A DNA stretch of 46,382 nt from contig JAKSYS010000509.1 in assembly GCA_022925895.1 (NCBI GenBank), positions 1 through 46,382 on the forward strand, in the 5' to 3' direction. Positions 10,383-20,633 of the stretch are shown here, piece after piece. Source of the DNA: Fragilaria crotonensis. Its lineage: Eukaryota; Bacillariophyta; Fragilariophyceae; Fragilariales; Fragilariaceae. The first letter of the stretch is position 1. Each line of letters begins with the position of its first letter. Under the pieces are notes generated by a model that had not been told where the DNA came from, ran no database searches, and was given only the letters and a program-made list of their open reading frames with translations. Position numbers and translations under genes: made by a program.

Positions 10383-11050
10383 GAATTTGTGTTCAACACC
10401 CAAATCACTAGTTTGTTGGGAAGTATTGGAAAAGGATGCACCCAAGAATTATAATCTCCTGTAGTGGAAGAGTAACGCTTTATGACTTACTCCCGCAGCT
10501 CAGGGGGTACATCGCGACGCCAAACGACCCTCCCAAGGACCACTAGTATAGAGCAATCCCTAATTTTGTGAAAGACAGATTCGAAGCATTCTGTACAGAA
10601 CATAATCTGGCACTAACAGTAACCCTACTACAGCATGGGAGTACCTCACACAATCAAACAAAAATTCATTTCAACTGGAATATTTTGCCCGTTAAGCCAC
10701 AGTTTTCATTCTACTCTACTTTGGCGCTTTACTCTGTCTCCTTGTCTTACTCGACCCACTTATAGCGCTATATTGTAGCGTCTTTAGAAACTTAAGGTGT
10801 CTTTAGAAACCTATTTTGGATATTTCGGAAATGTCCTATGTGGGTCCTATCCCCCACCTGTAACGCTATTTTTTGTCAGATTCAAAAAATGGTGCGGACC
10901 CGCCCCCAAAATTACAAAGATCGTACCGCGGCGCCTAATTACGAAGTATGATCCATACTTCACTCCGTTCTTTGTCGGCACTGTCTCGGCACTGTCCTCC
11001 CTCGTCATATCCTGTCTCGCACTTGTTATCATGAGTAGTAGCTACCACTA
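10383..11050. other. Intergenic between two mobile elements
   Basis: No gene is supported. A TCTTTAGAAAC(C/T) segment occurs twice (10781 and 10800), and an ATTGTAGCGT word at 10772 recurs inverted at 13759 and direct (one mismatch) at 13857, on the other side of the PIF/Harbinger genes. Confidence 0.4.
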
Positions 11051-11079
11051 CAGGAGCAGAAGACGATGGGGTACCTGGT

Positions 11080-12351
11080 TTGCGTGCAAAATGCATGCTA
11101 AACTTCAGGGCTGAAGAAGATTTGTGGCTTGCTGAGGCGTATGCCGCAGTGACTATCAATGCCGCTGTGGGTACTGATCAGAATGGAGCTACCTTTTGGG
11201 GGAAGAATCAGGGATGCATATATCGAGAAAGGTGGGAGTGCTGGACGCACTGCTGTCTCCCTTCAGAACAGATTCAACCGATACCTCCAAACGGACGTCA
11301 ACAAGTACATATGGAATGTTGATTAGTACCTTGCGGGAGTATCATAGCGGATGGTCCCTTCAGGATTACTACAACGATGCGAAGAGAGGTATGTTTGCAA
11401 GTACCTCAAGCCTTTTAAGTTTGAAGACGTTTGGAACATCCTCAAGGAGAATCTTGTGAAGTTCCAGATTCCTTCTGATGTCATGGATTCTAGGGTTCAG
11501 CGTGCCTTGTTCTTTTGCGATGACGACAACAACGACAATGCTGGTGCTTGTGCTGGTACTGACAAGAGTGAAGAAGCTGGCAGACATGCTACGGCTATTT
11601 TTGCGGCGCCTGTGCAACGATTTATACCTGCTGGTATAGGTATGTACACCACGCCCCACAATGGGGAAAAAGAAGACGAAGGCTGTCGCGTACGGCAATC
11701 AAAACAACAGGAAGAACATCACCAGCAAGAAGCAGAAATCGGACGCAGAAGTGTCGAAGAATAATGTGGTTGATGCTGCTACTACTCACCGAAACAATTC
11801 CATTGCGGCACCGCTCTTGCAGAGACCGCACAGAAGACGAACAACCTTGTCGAGCAAGAGTTTGTCTACAGGCTCTTCGAGAGGTTTCCGCACACAGCTG
11901 AGGCTGATGCATTTTTTTTGAAATGAGGAAGAAGTACCTTGAAAAGTACACTGGTACTACGACTGGTACTACGGCAGCAGGGGGTGCTGCGGTCTTAGAC
12001 GAGGGTCAAGTCGTTCCAGCAGACTCCCCTACTACTGACAACTCCCCCTGCTTCCAATGACTCCCCTACTACTGACAACTCCCCTGCTGCTTCCAATGAC
12101 GATGTTGACGACAAAAGCAATGTCGATGACGACGACGGCAGTTATTTCGACGCTCAAGGTCTTTACGTCCCTGGAGGTTTTGTCAGGGACAAAGTCCTTG
12201 ACAATTTGATGGGCCGGTGCGCACCACCAATCGATTTGAGTCAGGAGGAGTCGCTTGCTTCCTTCAGCCAACTCAGTGCCTTGTCCTTGCTCTGCAGAGA
12301 AACGAGAACGTTCAGGATGTGGTTGACATTCAGTTGACCATGTTGGAGTAG
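11080..12351 (+). pseudogene. PIF/Harbinger ORF1: SANT/Myb-like DNA-binding protein (frame-broken)
   Basis: The accessory DNA-binding protein that works with the Harbinger transposase. Segments read in order: NFRAEEDLWLAEAYAAVTIN then GTDQNGATFWGK (trihelix/SANT start, 11105-11205), DAYIEKGGSAGRTAVSLQNR (about 11215-11275, another frame), a GWSLQDYYNDAK segment (11350), LKPFKFEDVWNILKENLVKF (11405-11465), and MGKKKTKAVAYGNQN near 11661, the RP.G.K.AK-type basic motif of this family. Then come a leucine-zipper-like NNLVEQEFVYRLFERFPHTA region, an acidic DDVDDKSNVDDDDGSYFD linker (12090-12150) and a C-terminal tail ending QLTMLE at TAG 12349-12351. At least six frame changes make it non-functional as given. 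Confidence 0.7.
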
Positions 12352-12494
12352 GTAGCAATGACATTGTGACAACACTTTGAAAATGAAGTAATCATAGTAC
12401 GGCAACGACGACGACGACGACAACAACAAGGTATTTGTCGCGACGTAATTTGGAGATTAACTTTATGTAAAAAGTAACTAGTAAAGAAGAACAT

Positions 12495-12592
12495 TCACTT
12501 AATTGTTGTCCACCATACTGTCATCATCGGTATCTTTGCCGCCTCACTTAATTGTTGTCCACCATATTGTCATCATCGGTATCTTCGCCGCC
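12495..12592. repeat. 49-bp tandem duplication at the transposase 3' end
   Basis: TCACTTAATTGTTGTCCACCATA(C/T)TGTCATCATCGG begins at 12495 and 12544. On the minus strand this is the acidic C-terminus EDTDDDNMVDNN plus stop; the duplication sits just after the stop codon, repeating the coding tail in the 3' flank. Confidence 0.85.
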
Positions 12593-13696
12593 GTGCTCGT
12601 CGTTCCACTTCTCCCACATCTCGACCATCAAGTCATGTTGAAGTAAATTGTTGTGACTTGCAACACTTTGCATGTTTGTCACCAACTCTTCTCTCTGGTC
12701 AATTGTTTGCCCCGGATAGTTTGCGTAATCATTGAGGTAATCACCGTCGATGTTGTGCCTGCGTGAGTACTAGTCGATAATTGTTATGCAAAATAACGCA
12801 CGTCCGCATCACAGTGTCCATTGCGCGACGGTTCCACAAACAACATGGACAAGACAAGGTGATGTCATTCAGACTTCCCGGTGATCCGAACAAGTTGAAA
12901 TGCAAGAACCTGGTACTCTGGTCAGCAATTGCCTCCAAAATGACGGTTGGCACGCCACTCTTACCCTGAAACATACCCTTCCAAGAAGAAGGGCAATTCT
13001 TTCACTCCCAGTGCATGCAGTCAATTGACCCAATGCACCCTGGGAATCCTGTTGCTTTACCCTCGTCAAGAAGTCTGTTGAGGTCGTCAATTGTTGGGTA
13101 ATGAAGTGCTTCTTCACCGTAGACAGCAATTATTGCATCACAGAAACGTTTCATGCATTGCATACCTGTCAACGCTGCCATGCGATACTTGTTGTCATGT
13201 TCCATGGGCGACACGCCTGATGTCAGAAGACGGACTGCAGAACAAACCTTCTGTAGAGTAGAAAGGCCAAGTTTTCCGGCAGCCTCTTGCTTCTGTAGAA
13301 AATAGGGATCACGATGGGAGATCTCCTCAACAATGTTGTTAAACAGGCCCTTTGGGAGCTTGAAAAACTTCTTGAAGTACAAGTCATCATACACTGGAGT
13401 TGGGCCCCAAAATTCATTGTATAACAAATGTGAGTACCTGACACGATGACGTTCAAGGCTTGGTGCCTTTCCAGGACGAGAACCACCCCACACAGCAGGT
13501 GGTGGTTCCTCTTCCACATGGTGAACCACTTCATCATTGTGGAATTCCACGTCAGCAAGAATGAGGGTCGTCGCAATATCGTAATGTCGGCATTGTCGTC
13601 CAACAGGAGGAAAAGAACATCAATGTTGATTGGTGTTGTTTTTTGGTTTTTGAATCCTTTCCAAGATATGGCACATGATCGATGGAAGCAAGTCAA
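12548..13696 (-). pseudogene. PIF/Harbinger DDE transposase (DDE_Tnp_4 type), inactivated
   Basis: Reads from the minus strand as a typical Harbinger nuclease: an N-terminal DADI..ILADVEFHNDE region, SRPGKAPSLERHRVRYSHLL, DPYFLQKQEAAGKLGLSTLQK, HYPTIDDLNRLL, and the first catalytic Asp in GFPGCIGSIDCMHWE (about 13040). An in-frame TGA follows HWE where the family has Trp, then KNCPSSWKGMFQGKSG and a FNLFGSPGSLNDI stretch. The segment that should carry the second Asp and the Glu is deleted: the sequence jumps to a LWNRRAMDTVMRTCVILHN tail. After a frameshift near 12770 the protein ends MWEKWNDEHGGEDTDDDN (stop 12548-12550). A stop, an internal deletion and at least two frameshifts make it clearly dead. 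Confidence 0.85.
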
Positions 13697-13758
13697 TGGA
13701 ACTGATCAAATAGAGGAAGATGCTGCAATCAAACTGATCAAATATGACATATTTTGAC

Positions 13759-13866
13759 ACGCTACAATCTGACATCTGGTGACCAAACGCTATTCCAGCA
13801 TCCACATGTCGACGTTGGAATAGCGTTTGGTCAGAAAATTGCGTCGCAAAAGTTACAATGTAGCGT
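13759..13866. repeat. Fold-back (inverted repeat) of about 108 bp
   Basis: GACCAAACGCTATTCCA (13781-13797) is exactly complementary to TGGAATAGCGTTTGGTC (13816-13832), with an 18-nt spacer. Outer words ACGCTACAAT (13759-13768) and AATGTAGCGT (13857-13866) pair at 9 of 10 positions. It could be a small fold-back element or the modified right end of the Harbinger copy. Confidence 0.75.
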
Positions 13867-13899
13867 ATCGGGCCCAACCGGTGGTTTAAATTTACATTT

Positions 13900-13921
13900 T
13901 TTCGGTCAGATCTGACCGAAA
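13900..13921. repeat. Perfect 22-bp palindrome
   Basis: TTTCGGTCAGATCTGACCGAAA equals its own reverse complement. It lies 34 bp beyond the fold-back at 13759-13866 in non-coding DNA. Role unknown. Confidence 0.85.
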
Positions 13922-14599
13922 TCAGAAAATAGAGTTACCGGTGTGCATGCTCTAAGTGAACCATCCAGGAGCTTGTAGACTCCTACTAGAATTCTAACGA
14001 CATAACCACTGCGTTTTAGCCCACTACGTCACTGTAGAGACCTACTAGCACTAGCGCACTCGTCACTGTGGCATTTTTCGGTAGTACAAGTAGTAGCCCT
14101 CTACGTAGAATCATTCACTAGCACTTTACCATATCGAGTGCCTGTAGCAGTACAGCTTAGGCGACTTCTGGGAATCCTGTGGATTCCCAGTAAACTGACG
14201 TACGACAGTACAGTACTCTTACTGTAATTAAAAGAAGTTTTGATGGGAATAGTAGAACGGCATAACACGTACAAGGATACGTTGACACAGAACCGCGGTG
14301 TGTCGTCGTCGTTGAAGAGTACTCGGAGTACTGAGTACTGAGTAGACTATACACTATTCATGTACTCCGAGTATGTACCTAACGTATCTCACATATTGGA
14401 GTAAGTTCAAGTACCAAGTATTCTACTTGTACTGCGTGATCCTCATAACTCATCACGCACCACTCTGCTCACTACCATCGTGTCCGCGCGTACTTGTACC
14501 GCGACGAGCAGAGATCGGTCACACCTTGCCTATTGGACATTGTGTCCATGGTTCGTCCCATCGCCAGCGTCCCGTCGTCCTTCACTTCCCTCTTGACAA
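13922..14599. other. Intergenic, GTAC-rich with palindromic words
   Basis: No gene. It contains AGTACTCGGAGTACT (14318-14332, palindrome around a central G), overlapping GAGTACTGAGTACTGAGTAG, and TACTCCGAGTA (14363-14373). This family of words recurs in other gaps in the window. Confidence 0.5.
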
Positions 14600-15771
14600 A
14601 TGCAAAGCATGGATATCATAAACAAAAGTTGTACCCAAAGGCGATCGGTTCTGATTGCAATCTTGTTCAGTCTTTGTACCATGGTAAGCATGAATTATAT
14701 TAGACTCAACACAGCATCGCTCTCAACGTTGAAGTACAGTGACAGCGTCGATGTTTCAGCAATACCTTCTGTTCCGACGGTTCAGCAGTCACAACATTGT
14801 GTGATTGTCAGCAGCCGCCTTTACGGATATCACACGGAACGACGACGGAGGCATGCGTTGGATGGGTATCGACATGCGACATTCAACTCGAATCTTCTTG
14901 CAGCCAGGTATTCCAACCTATCGGCGATCATGGTCGTTCTGAAAAGTAGAGAATCGTACGAGCATGAATACGTCCACGATACTGATACTCTTGAGGGCGT
15001 GTGACGTTTTTTCAACTGCGAGGTGCCGTCATTATCAACAAAGAATTTGCGACGAAACGACAGTGTCAATTCATGTCGGTTATGGCTCTTGATGCCGATG
15101 ATATACTATTACCTGCTGCATTTCAGAACATTGAGATGGGTTGGAGGCATGTCCTGTCAAGCCACAACTACGGTGCCCATGCTACCTTGGATGGTCATTC
15201 CTTCCCCAACGCATTACTATCGGGAGTTCCATTGATCGAGTTTCCACAGTTAACACTGCATCCGGTTTCCCCGGACGGGTCCAAATTGAAGTGTACTCTT
15301 GCAGAAACCAAACGACCTGCACATTTCGTTAATGCCGAGGTATTCATCCCCGCATCACAGGGAGTAACCATTACCATGCCCCTGGAGATTGGCTCTCTCA
15401 GTTTGGTGCTGATGATCGCATCATGGCTGTTAATCATGTTTTTTCAATGGGAACGAGCCATACCACAATTGGACGCTGGCAACATTAGAATACACTTCCA
15501 AATTCTTGGGTTGAACCACTCGGCGTGGCTAGTGACTCCATTGCCATCGCACTACAAGGCTCCGCGGAGGCAGACGACGAGTCCGTGTAATCGTACATAC
15601 CTTGCGGAATTGTATGGCAAACAAGGTGGAGAAATGTTGTGGGCCAATCGACAGTTTGTTCCAAAGTTAACGTTGGAGGAGTGGGAATCGAATGCGCTTG
15701 TCAAAACGAAGGAACGTGTTTGGCTTCGGCCTGTGGAGAGGTGGAATGCACGGAGCAACTGGTCATCATGA
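14600..15771 (+). pseudogene. Broken gene for a type II membrane protein, possibly a glycosyltransferase
   Basis: ATG at 14600 begins a frame with a short basic start and one hydrophobic segment (SVLIAILFSLCTMVSM, residues 16-31), the layout of a Golgi type II protein. It ends at 15004. The adjoining frame (15001-15771) continues with LMALDADDILLPAAF-like acidic sequence near 15084 (resembling the metal-binding DxD of GT-A fold enzymes), NYGAHATLDGHSFPN and CTLAETKRPAHFVNAEVF. A third frame near 15380-15480 reads FGADDRIMAVNHVFSMGTSH, which looks coding. The C-terminal part (AELYGKQGGEMLWANRQFVP) is back in the second frame. Three frames are needed, with no clear splice sites. The glycosyltransferase idea rests on topology and the acidic motif only. 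Confidence 0.4.
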
Positions 15772-15899
15772 AGAAAATATATCATTTGGCTTGGTGAATC
15801 TCGTCGTCAAAATGCCAAAAAAATGCATCCGGCTCATGCAATTGCACATCAAACGTGCTGGTTGGTATTCATGGACTACACGGTATAAGTGTCATTGAT

Positions 15900-16827
15900 C
15901 AGAATGTTAATGTTGGACATCTCCCGACGGGGTCGTCTGTTCTTAGACAATGACTGTCGACAGAAAAGTCCATCTGAGAAAACAAGGCACACTCGCAATT
16001 ACTCGGATATACAGCGAAACGAAATTGCCACGGCGACTTCACACATCACGTTGGCTGGCAATCGAAACGGTACCGTTGGGTTGGTACACGACCATGAACG
16101 ATCAACGATGAATCAGTGTCGATGTACATATAGAGATGTTTCATCAGCTGAAGTATAGTTCTGTGATGCGGAATTCCTCTGCAGGCAAGGTGCCGGCCGT
16201 TAGTGTCCCAACTCTTGCATGTGAAAGCGTCGCTGGAGTACAAGCAACGTCATTGGCACCTGCTGTTGGAGGTTGAGAACTATGACCTGGACCTTATCTA
16301 CGATGCATATGCTTACTGAGAGCCTGCCAGTACATATCATGCTTTGGGGATGAATATCGCTAGAGAACAGTGTTCCGGCATTCTAAAATTCTTAGCTTTT
16401 TAAACCACAAGATCTTTTGCTGGACTGTTCGCCGGAGTTCGGAAACAATAAGATACTTGTAATTGTAGATAGTGAATCTTCAGCCTAATACTGGGATCAC
16501 GGATCCAGTGCTAGTGTACAGTGTTGCCCTTTCTTCTGTGAATCGTATCAGCGATACATCTGACGTCTCATGTCGGCTGATGATCAACTGTAAACTTCTT
16601 TTCGGTTATTTTTGGCTTCTTTCGTTTTCGTTCCCACGATTGCCATCAACGTTCCTTGCATGATTTATATTCATACACGTTTACCTACATAGTTACCGAA
16701 TGGGAACTCGATGCGCATCTTCAATGAGAATGCGAACTGTCTCGTTCCAATCATCCATCAAGCTCACAAAACTACAATATCCACAAATAAGAACAGCTTC
16801 CACAAAAGAAACACCGAACAAACAACA
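15900..16827. other. Intergenic, includes promoter side of the small gene at 16828
   Basis: No convincing gene. Short open frames near 15889 and 16046 show no coding character. The last 100 bp are A-rich with a CAA-rich run just before the ATG at 16828, a favourable start context. Confidence 0.4.
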
Positions 16828-17085
16828 ATGACGAAGATCTCTGATGCCGAATCTGCCGCCCTCAGTGGCAGTAACATGAAAGACCTCAGTCGCAAGGCAT
16901 CGACCTGCGAAGAGCCCCCGCACCACAACACGTACTCTGACATTCCGGTTCACAAGAACGCCTTCTCGTCTCCCGGACTTGCCGCTGATGTGCTCCACGA
17001 TCATTCTGCCGTACTGGCCGAGGCTCCTCCAGAGCATCATGTCCCTCCCATGTCTGAATCCGTCGGCATGCACCACGTCAAGTGA
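16828..17085 (+). CDS. Small hypothetical protein, His/Pro/Ser-rich (85 aa)
   Basis: ATG at 16828-16830 in an AACAACAATGAC context, the A-rich start context common in diatoms, then MTKISDAESAALSGSNMKDL. The frame runs unbroken to TGA at 17083-17085. Composition is Ser, Ala, His and Pro with no hydrophobic segment, so it is probably a soluble disordered protein. An in-frame ATG upstream at 16711 is possible, but the start chosen has the better context and typical composition begins there. No family recognised. Confidence 0.5.
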   Translation: MTKISDAESAALSGSNMKDLSRKASTCEEPPHHNTYSDIPVHKNAFSSPGLAADVLHDHSAVLAEAPPEHHVPPMSESVGMHHVK

Positions 17086-19091
17086 GGTATCAATGATGCA
17101 ATGAAGAGATAACGAGCGAGGCAAACATGGCTTGACACTCTAGATGAGGGGTCCTGGCAAAGACGACCGAGGCTCATAGATGTACAGCGAAAGCTTAACT
17201 GTCATAACTAAGCAAACGACACTGCAGAGATATCTTTCTACCGGTAGAAGATTTGTCTCACTTTATGTAGACGGCTCATGTCGTATATACCAGAGTTGTA
17301 CCAGGTATGCGCTATTGGAGCCACCGCTATCCTAACGCTCCTACTTGCGAGGGTAGAGATGTTGAAGATCAAGCTGTTCTTGTTGCTACTCGATAGCCCG
17401 TGCTAGGCATGAAACCCATCAACTGATGTGTTATGGTAGAGGTATCAACACGATGGGGACTCTTGGGCTCGATGTAAGGTCGAGGCAATATCTGAAACAA
17501 ATGCTACATTGGCGGCGAACATGTCCTACGAATACGAGAGCCTCCTAAAGCAGTCGTTTCGCACTTGGCCATTGCGTTGACGGGAGCCATGTATGGTTAA
17601 AGGATTCGTCGGAACGCACCAGAACAAAAAGGGTGCAGCCCTGTCCCCAAAGACGTGATGGTCGATGATTTACATCGAACAGAAACGATTGATGGAGAGT
17701 CCGCGGATGGGAGTTTTCGTTGGAGCTCGTCAATACGGTGTTTACCAGGTACTGTACAGCATCCAGGTACCGAGTGATACGGTACTTATCGTAGATGTTT
17801 CATTTTAGCGCGATGTACCAGCACGACATGTGTACAGTACAATACCGAAGAAGAACTACGGTTCTGTGCAAGATCACATGCGTCCTGGCGTAATCAAAGA
17901 ACAACGACTATCTAGTGTTTTCTAATGATCTACCTGGAAGTCCCAGACTATGTTCCAACAGGAATGCTCACAGCAAAGATAGTTGCATTGATGATTTCTA
18001 TTTCTGATGGAAATCTATTTTGTCAAAGTGCAATGAAGCCATTAATGTCGTGATCAGCAGTGTCTGGCTAAGGTCTTAACGAGTGGGTTGTTGTCTGATG
18101 GGCAGCCAACAGAGTAAAAGACATCACAACTAGCTACTAGTAGCATATCAGCCTTGTCTCAGACTAGGCACCGGCAGGAGTGCGAGACAGTGCAATGGAG
18201 ACTTTTACGTCATAACGCACAGTATGTAAAATTGTCTAGATGCGAGCGAGAAGATCCTCCAAATTCATGACCTACACAAGTGCGCATATCATCGAGAAAT
18301 TTGGTTGCAAGGATCAACGCCAGTGTGCATGGGGCGAGCCGCCAACATTTTGATGCGACTCTATTTTGATGCGCTGCGGAAGTGGATCAATCTCGGTCGA
18401 TAAACATGTCCTTTACAAATTACGCACTACAGCAGTATATGGTCCTTTTTCACATTGCGCGGCAATTCAGAAAGAATTCGCAACGAAACGCATCAATATT
18501 GTATACACGTTTCTCTAGGACTGCTCCCGCCAATTAGCGACCATAAACTGCGAATGCCAAGAGTAAGCAATTACATTTCTAATTAATGTTTCAACTCGTG
18601 GTTTCATTGATCTTGAATAGTTTTATGTGACGAAGCCGGTCCATGAGCAAAACATTCATTCTTTCATAGCTAATCACTTCAATCGGAGCCGCTCCGGGTA
18701 GACGATAGATAGCACGATGTTGATACGAAGGGTTGCTGTAGACATTCAAGATATCAACGAGCTGCAGGCGTACCCTACTAGTGGCTCAGTTGTTTCTGCA
18801 GAATGCGCAGGGCGTTTCAATTGCACGCAAGGTATGTGAACGGCTTGTGGATGGGAGAAAAGTTGCCTGTAAAGAAATAGATAGGCTTCACTTTCTTGTG
18901 TTCGAGGTACTACGTATGATAAATACAGAATATATATGGCCTGCTTGGAAAACCGGTGTGGAATCCTCATTCCTCCATCCTCTGTAAGCCCTTGTTGACT
19001 GGACTCGATCCCCATTCCACACAAACGTACCAAACTGGCATATGTACACATAGTACCAAACTGGCATATGCGATCATACTCTTCGTTATCT
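17086..19091. other. Two-kilobase gene-poor stretch
   Basis: Both strands carry only short frames without coding character. Visible structure is limited to GTAC-rich words (for example near 17745-17800) and a 26-bp-period direct repeat at 19027-19070. It could hold diverged non-coding RNA or transposon relics, but I see nothing specific. Confidence 0.45.
19027..19070. repeat. Short tandem duplication, 26-bp period
   Basis: GTACCAAACTGGCATATG occurs at 19027-19044 and 19053-19070. It lies just downstream of the stop codon of the DUF6824 gene. Confidence 0.85.
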
Positions 19092-19841
19092 TTACACCAG
19101 CAATTTGAGATAGATTCTTCCTTCTGCATCTGTGAACCAACCGCAACCTGTCGATGTGCATTCATCGGCAGAATCTTCTTCTTGCTGCCTGCACTCAGCA
19201 GTCGATCTTTCACACGCGTTCATGTGAGCGTCGCAAAACGAGGACACGCCTGGAGCCACGTCCACTCTCGAAGAATCGAAACGAAGTTCGCGTTCTGAAG
19301 GTGCTTCATCCTGCAAGGAGAGAGACTTTCGGACACTACGGGCTGCGGTTGTAGTGAGGGGAGATGCTATGGCACCATTCTCACCCGACGGATCGATCGT
19401 CTTCCTTGCAATGTCGGATGGGATATCTTTTCTACGTAAGCGGCAACGTTGTTGCGAGTGTTTCTGCTTCAACCTTCTTTCAGGATCTCGCTGGATCATA
19501 TAGTCTAACAACGCTTGGCCCACCTTTAGGCGAATTGCTTCGTAAGGGAGTTCATACCAACGATGTTCTTTGCCGCAAAACTGGACGAATCTCAAGGATT
19601 CATCTCCATTGAATAGAAGTTTGTTAGCAATGTCGGAAACAACAATCGTCTTGCTGCGCCTGGTACTGGCTGCAGTGTACAACTCGAGACTGTTGGCAAT
19701 CGATTTGCGAAAAGCCTTGTTCCCAGAATGGTGAAGGCTTGTTCCACATCGGCCGCAGATAACATCACATTCTGCGGGTTTGTAGATTTTAGGCAAAAAC
19801 GATTTATCGCTTGTATTGCTCGGCGACTCTGGATTGTTCAT
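19092..19841 (-). CDS. DUF6824-domain protein (249 aa)
   Basis: ATG at 19839-19841; the frame is unbroken. Residues about 25-125 match the DUF6824 domain that is strongly expanded in diatoms: it opens with the hallmark DVICGRCGTSLHHSGNKAFR, continues LYTAASTRRSKTIVVSDIANK, and closes with WYELPYEAIRLKVGQALLDY. The central RGG of the usual CGRG motif is RCG here. The rest is Ser/Arg-rich, with an ETTT/KSLSLQ stretch and a Cys-containing tail (residues 205-240). The domain's function is not established; nuclear or DNA-associated roles are often guessed. It is one of the few genes in the window with no frame problem. Confidence 0.8.
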   Translation of the reverse strand: MNNPESPSNTSDKSFLPKIYKPAECDVICGRCGTSLHHSGNKAFRKSIANSLELYTAASTRRSKTIVVSDIANKLLFNGDESLRFVQFCGKEHRWYELPYEAIRLKVGQALLDYMIQRDPERRLKQKHSQQRCRLRRKDIPSDIARKTIDPSGENGAIASPLTTTAARSVRKSLSLQDEAPSERELRFDSSRVDVAPGVSSFCDAHMNACERSTAECRQQEEDSADECTSTGCGWFTDAEGRIYLKLLV

Positions 19842-20633
19842 TTTTCTTTCTGCGCCAGATCGAACCAGAAGACTCTTTGAAGCATATAGTTATAGCGGCT
19901 ATAAGCAACTTTTCTGTTTGTTCCATGCGACAGGTTCTGAAATCATCTTCGGAAGAGCGTACTACCGCTCGGTATGTCATAGTATTCAGAGTACGAAGTT
20001 CATGGGGAATACAAAACCTTCGGAACCGGTTCACCGCGCAATACCGTTTCGTGCGCTGGCACGCACAGTACGAGCGTGCTCACCACAAGTAGACGTACTT
20101 CCTATTATACCTATATCGAGTCGCGCCCGCATGTGCTAACCAGTGCATCGCACGCTCTGTACTATCCGTGTACAAGGTACCGTATCAATATTATTCAGAA
20201 TGACGGATTTGGATATCATTTTTCTGATCGAGAACAAGTACGCAAGTATCATACATTCGTTGTAGTACGTTCGTAGGGACGTTCGGAAATTATTCTGATG
20301 ATCATATGAAAAGCCGCGGGCGTTCGTAATTTGCCGAAAACTCAGACTCGCGCTCATTCGAACGAAGTGACAAGCAGTAGTCTACTCCTCGGAGTATGAA
20401 CAAAGTCGAGTCTGAAAAGAAGTTGCGCCTCTAGTAGAGCGTGGTTTTCGACTTCGTCGATGGTAGGAACATACCGGTACCTGGTACTTGGACCTTGTAT
20501 GGCTGGTTTCACCCTCAACCCTCCTCGCGTATGCCTTGGTATAAAACGTACGACGCATACATTATCCCAGAGTAAAATTCCGCCGAATAATTCTGCAATC
20601 CGTATCTTTTATAAATCCATACAATTATCGCTC
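19842..20633. other. Intergenic upstream of the DUF6824 gene
   Basis: Between the DUF6824 5' end and the 3' end of the large transposase-like gene. It contains a TACTCCTCGGAGTA word at about 20383 and abundant GTAC words. No gene is supported. Confidence 0.4.

Larger units (their letters stand above)
10772..13768. mobile_element. PIF/Harbinger DNA transposon, two-gene, decayed
   Basis: Contains the two genes that define the superfamily: a SANT/Myb-like DNA-binding protein (plus strand, 11080-12351) and a DDE nuclease (minus strand, 13696-12548), converging on a 197-bp gap. The limits given are the outer ATTGTAGCGT/ACGCTACAAT words and are tentative. I did not find convincing terminal inverted repeats with a TTA/TAA target duplication. 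Confidence 0.5.

Noticed and set aside
18746-19213. 155-codon minus-strand frame overlapping the DUF6824 gene 3' end
   Set aside because: Alternate frame of a better gene; its downstream part lies in non-coding sequence.
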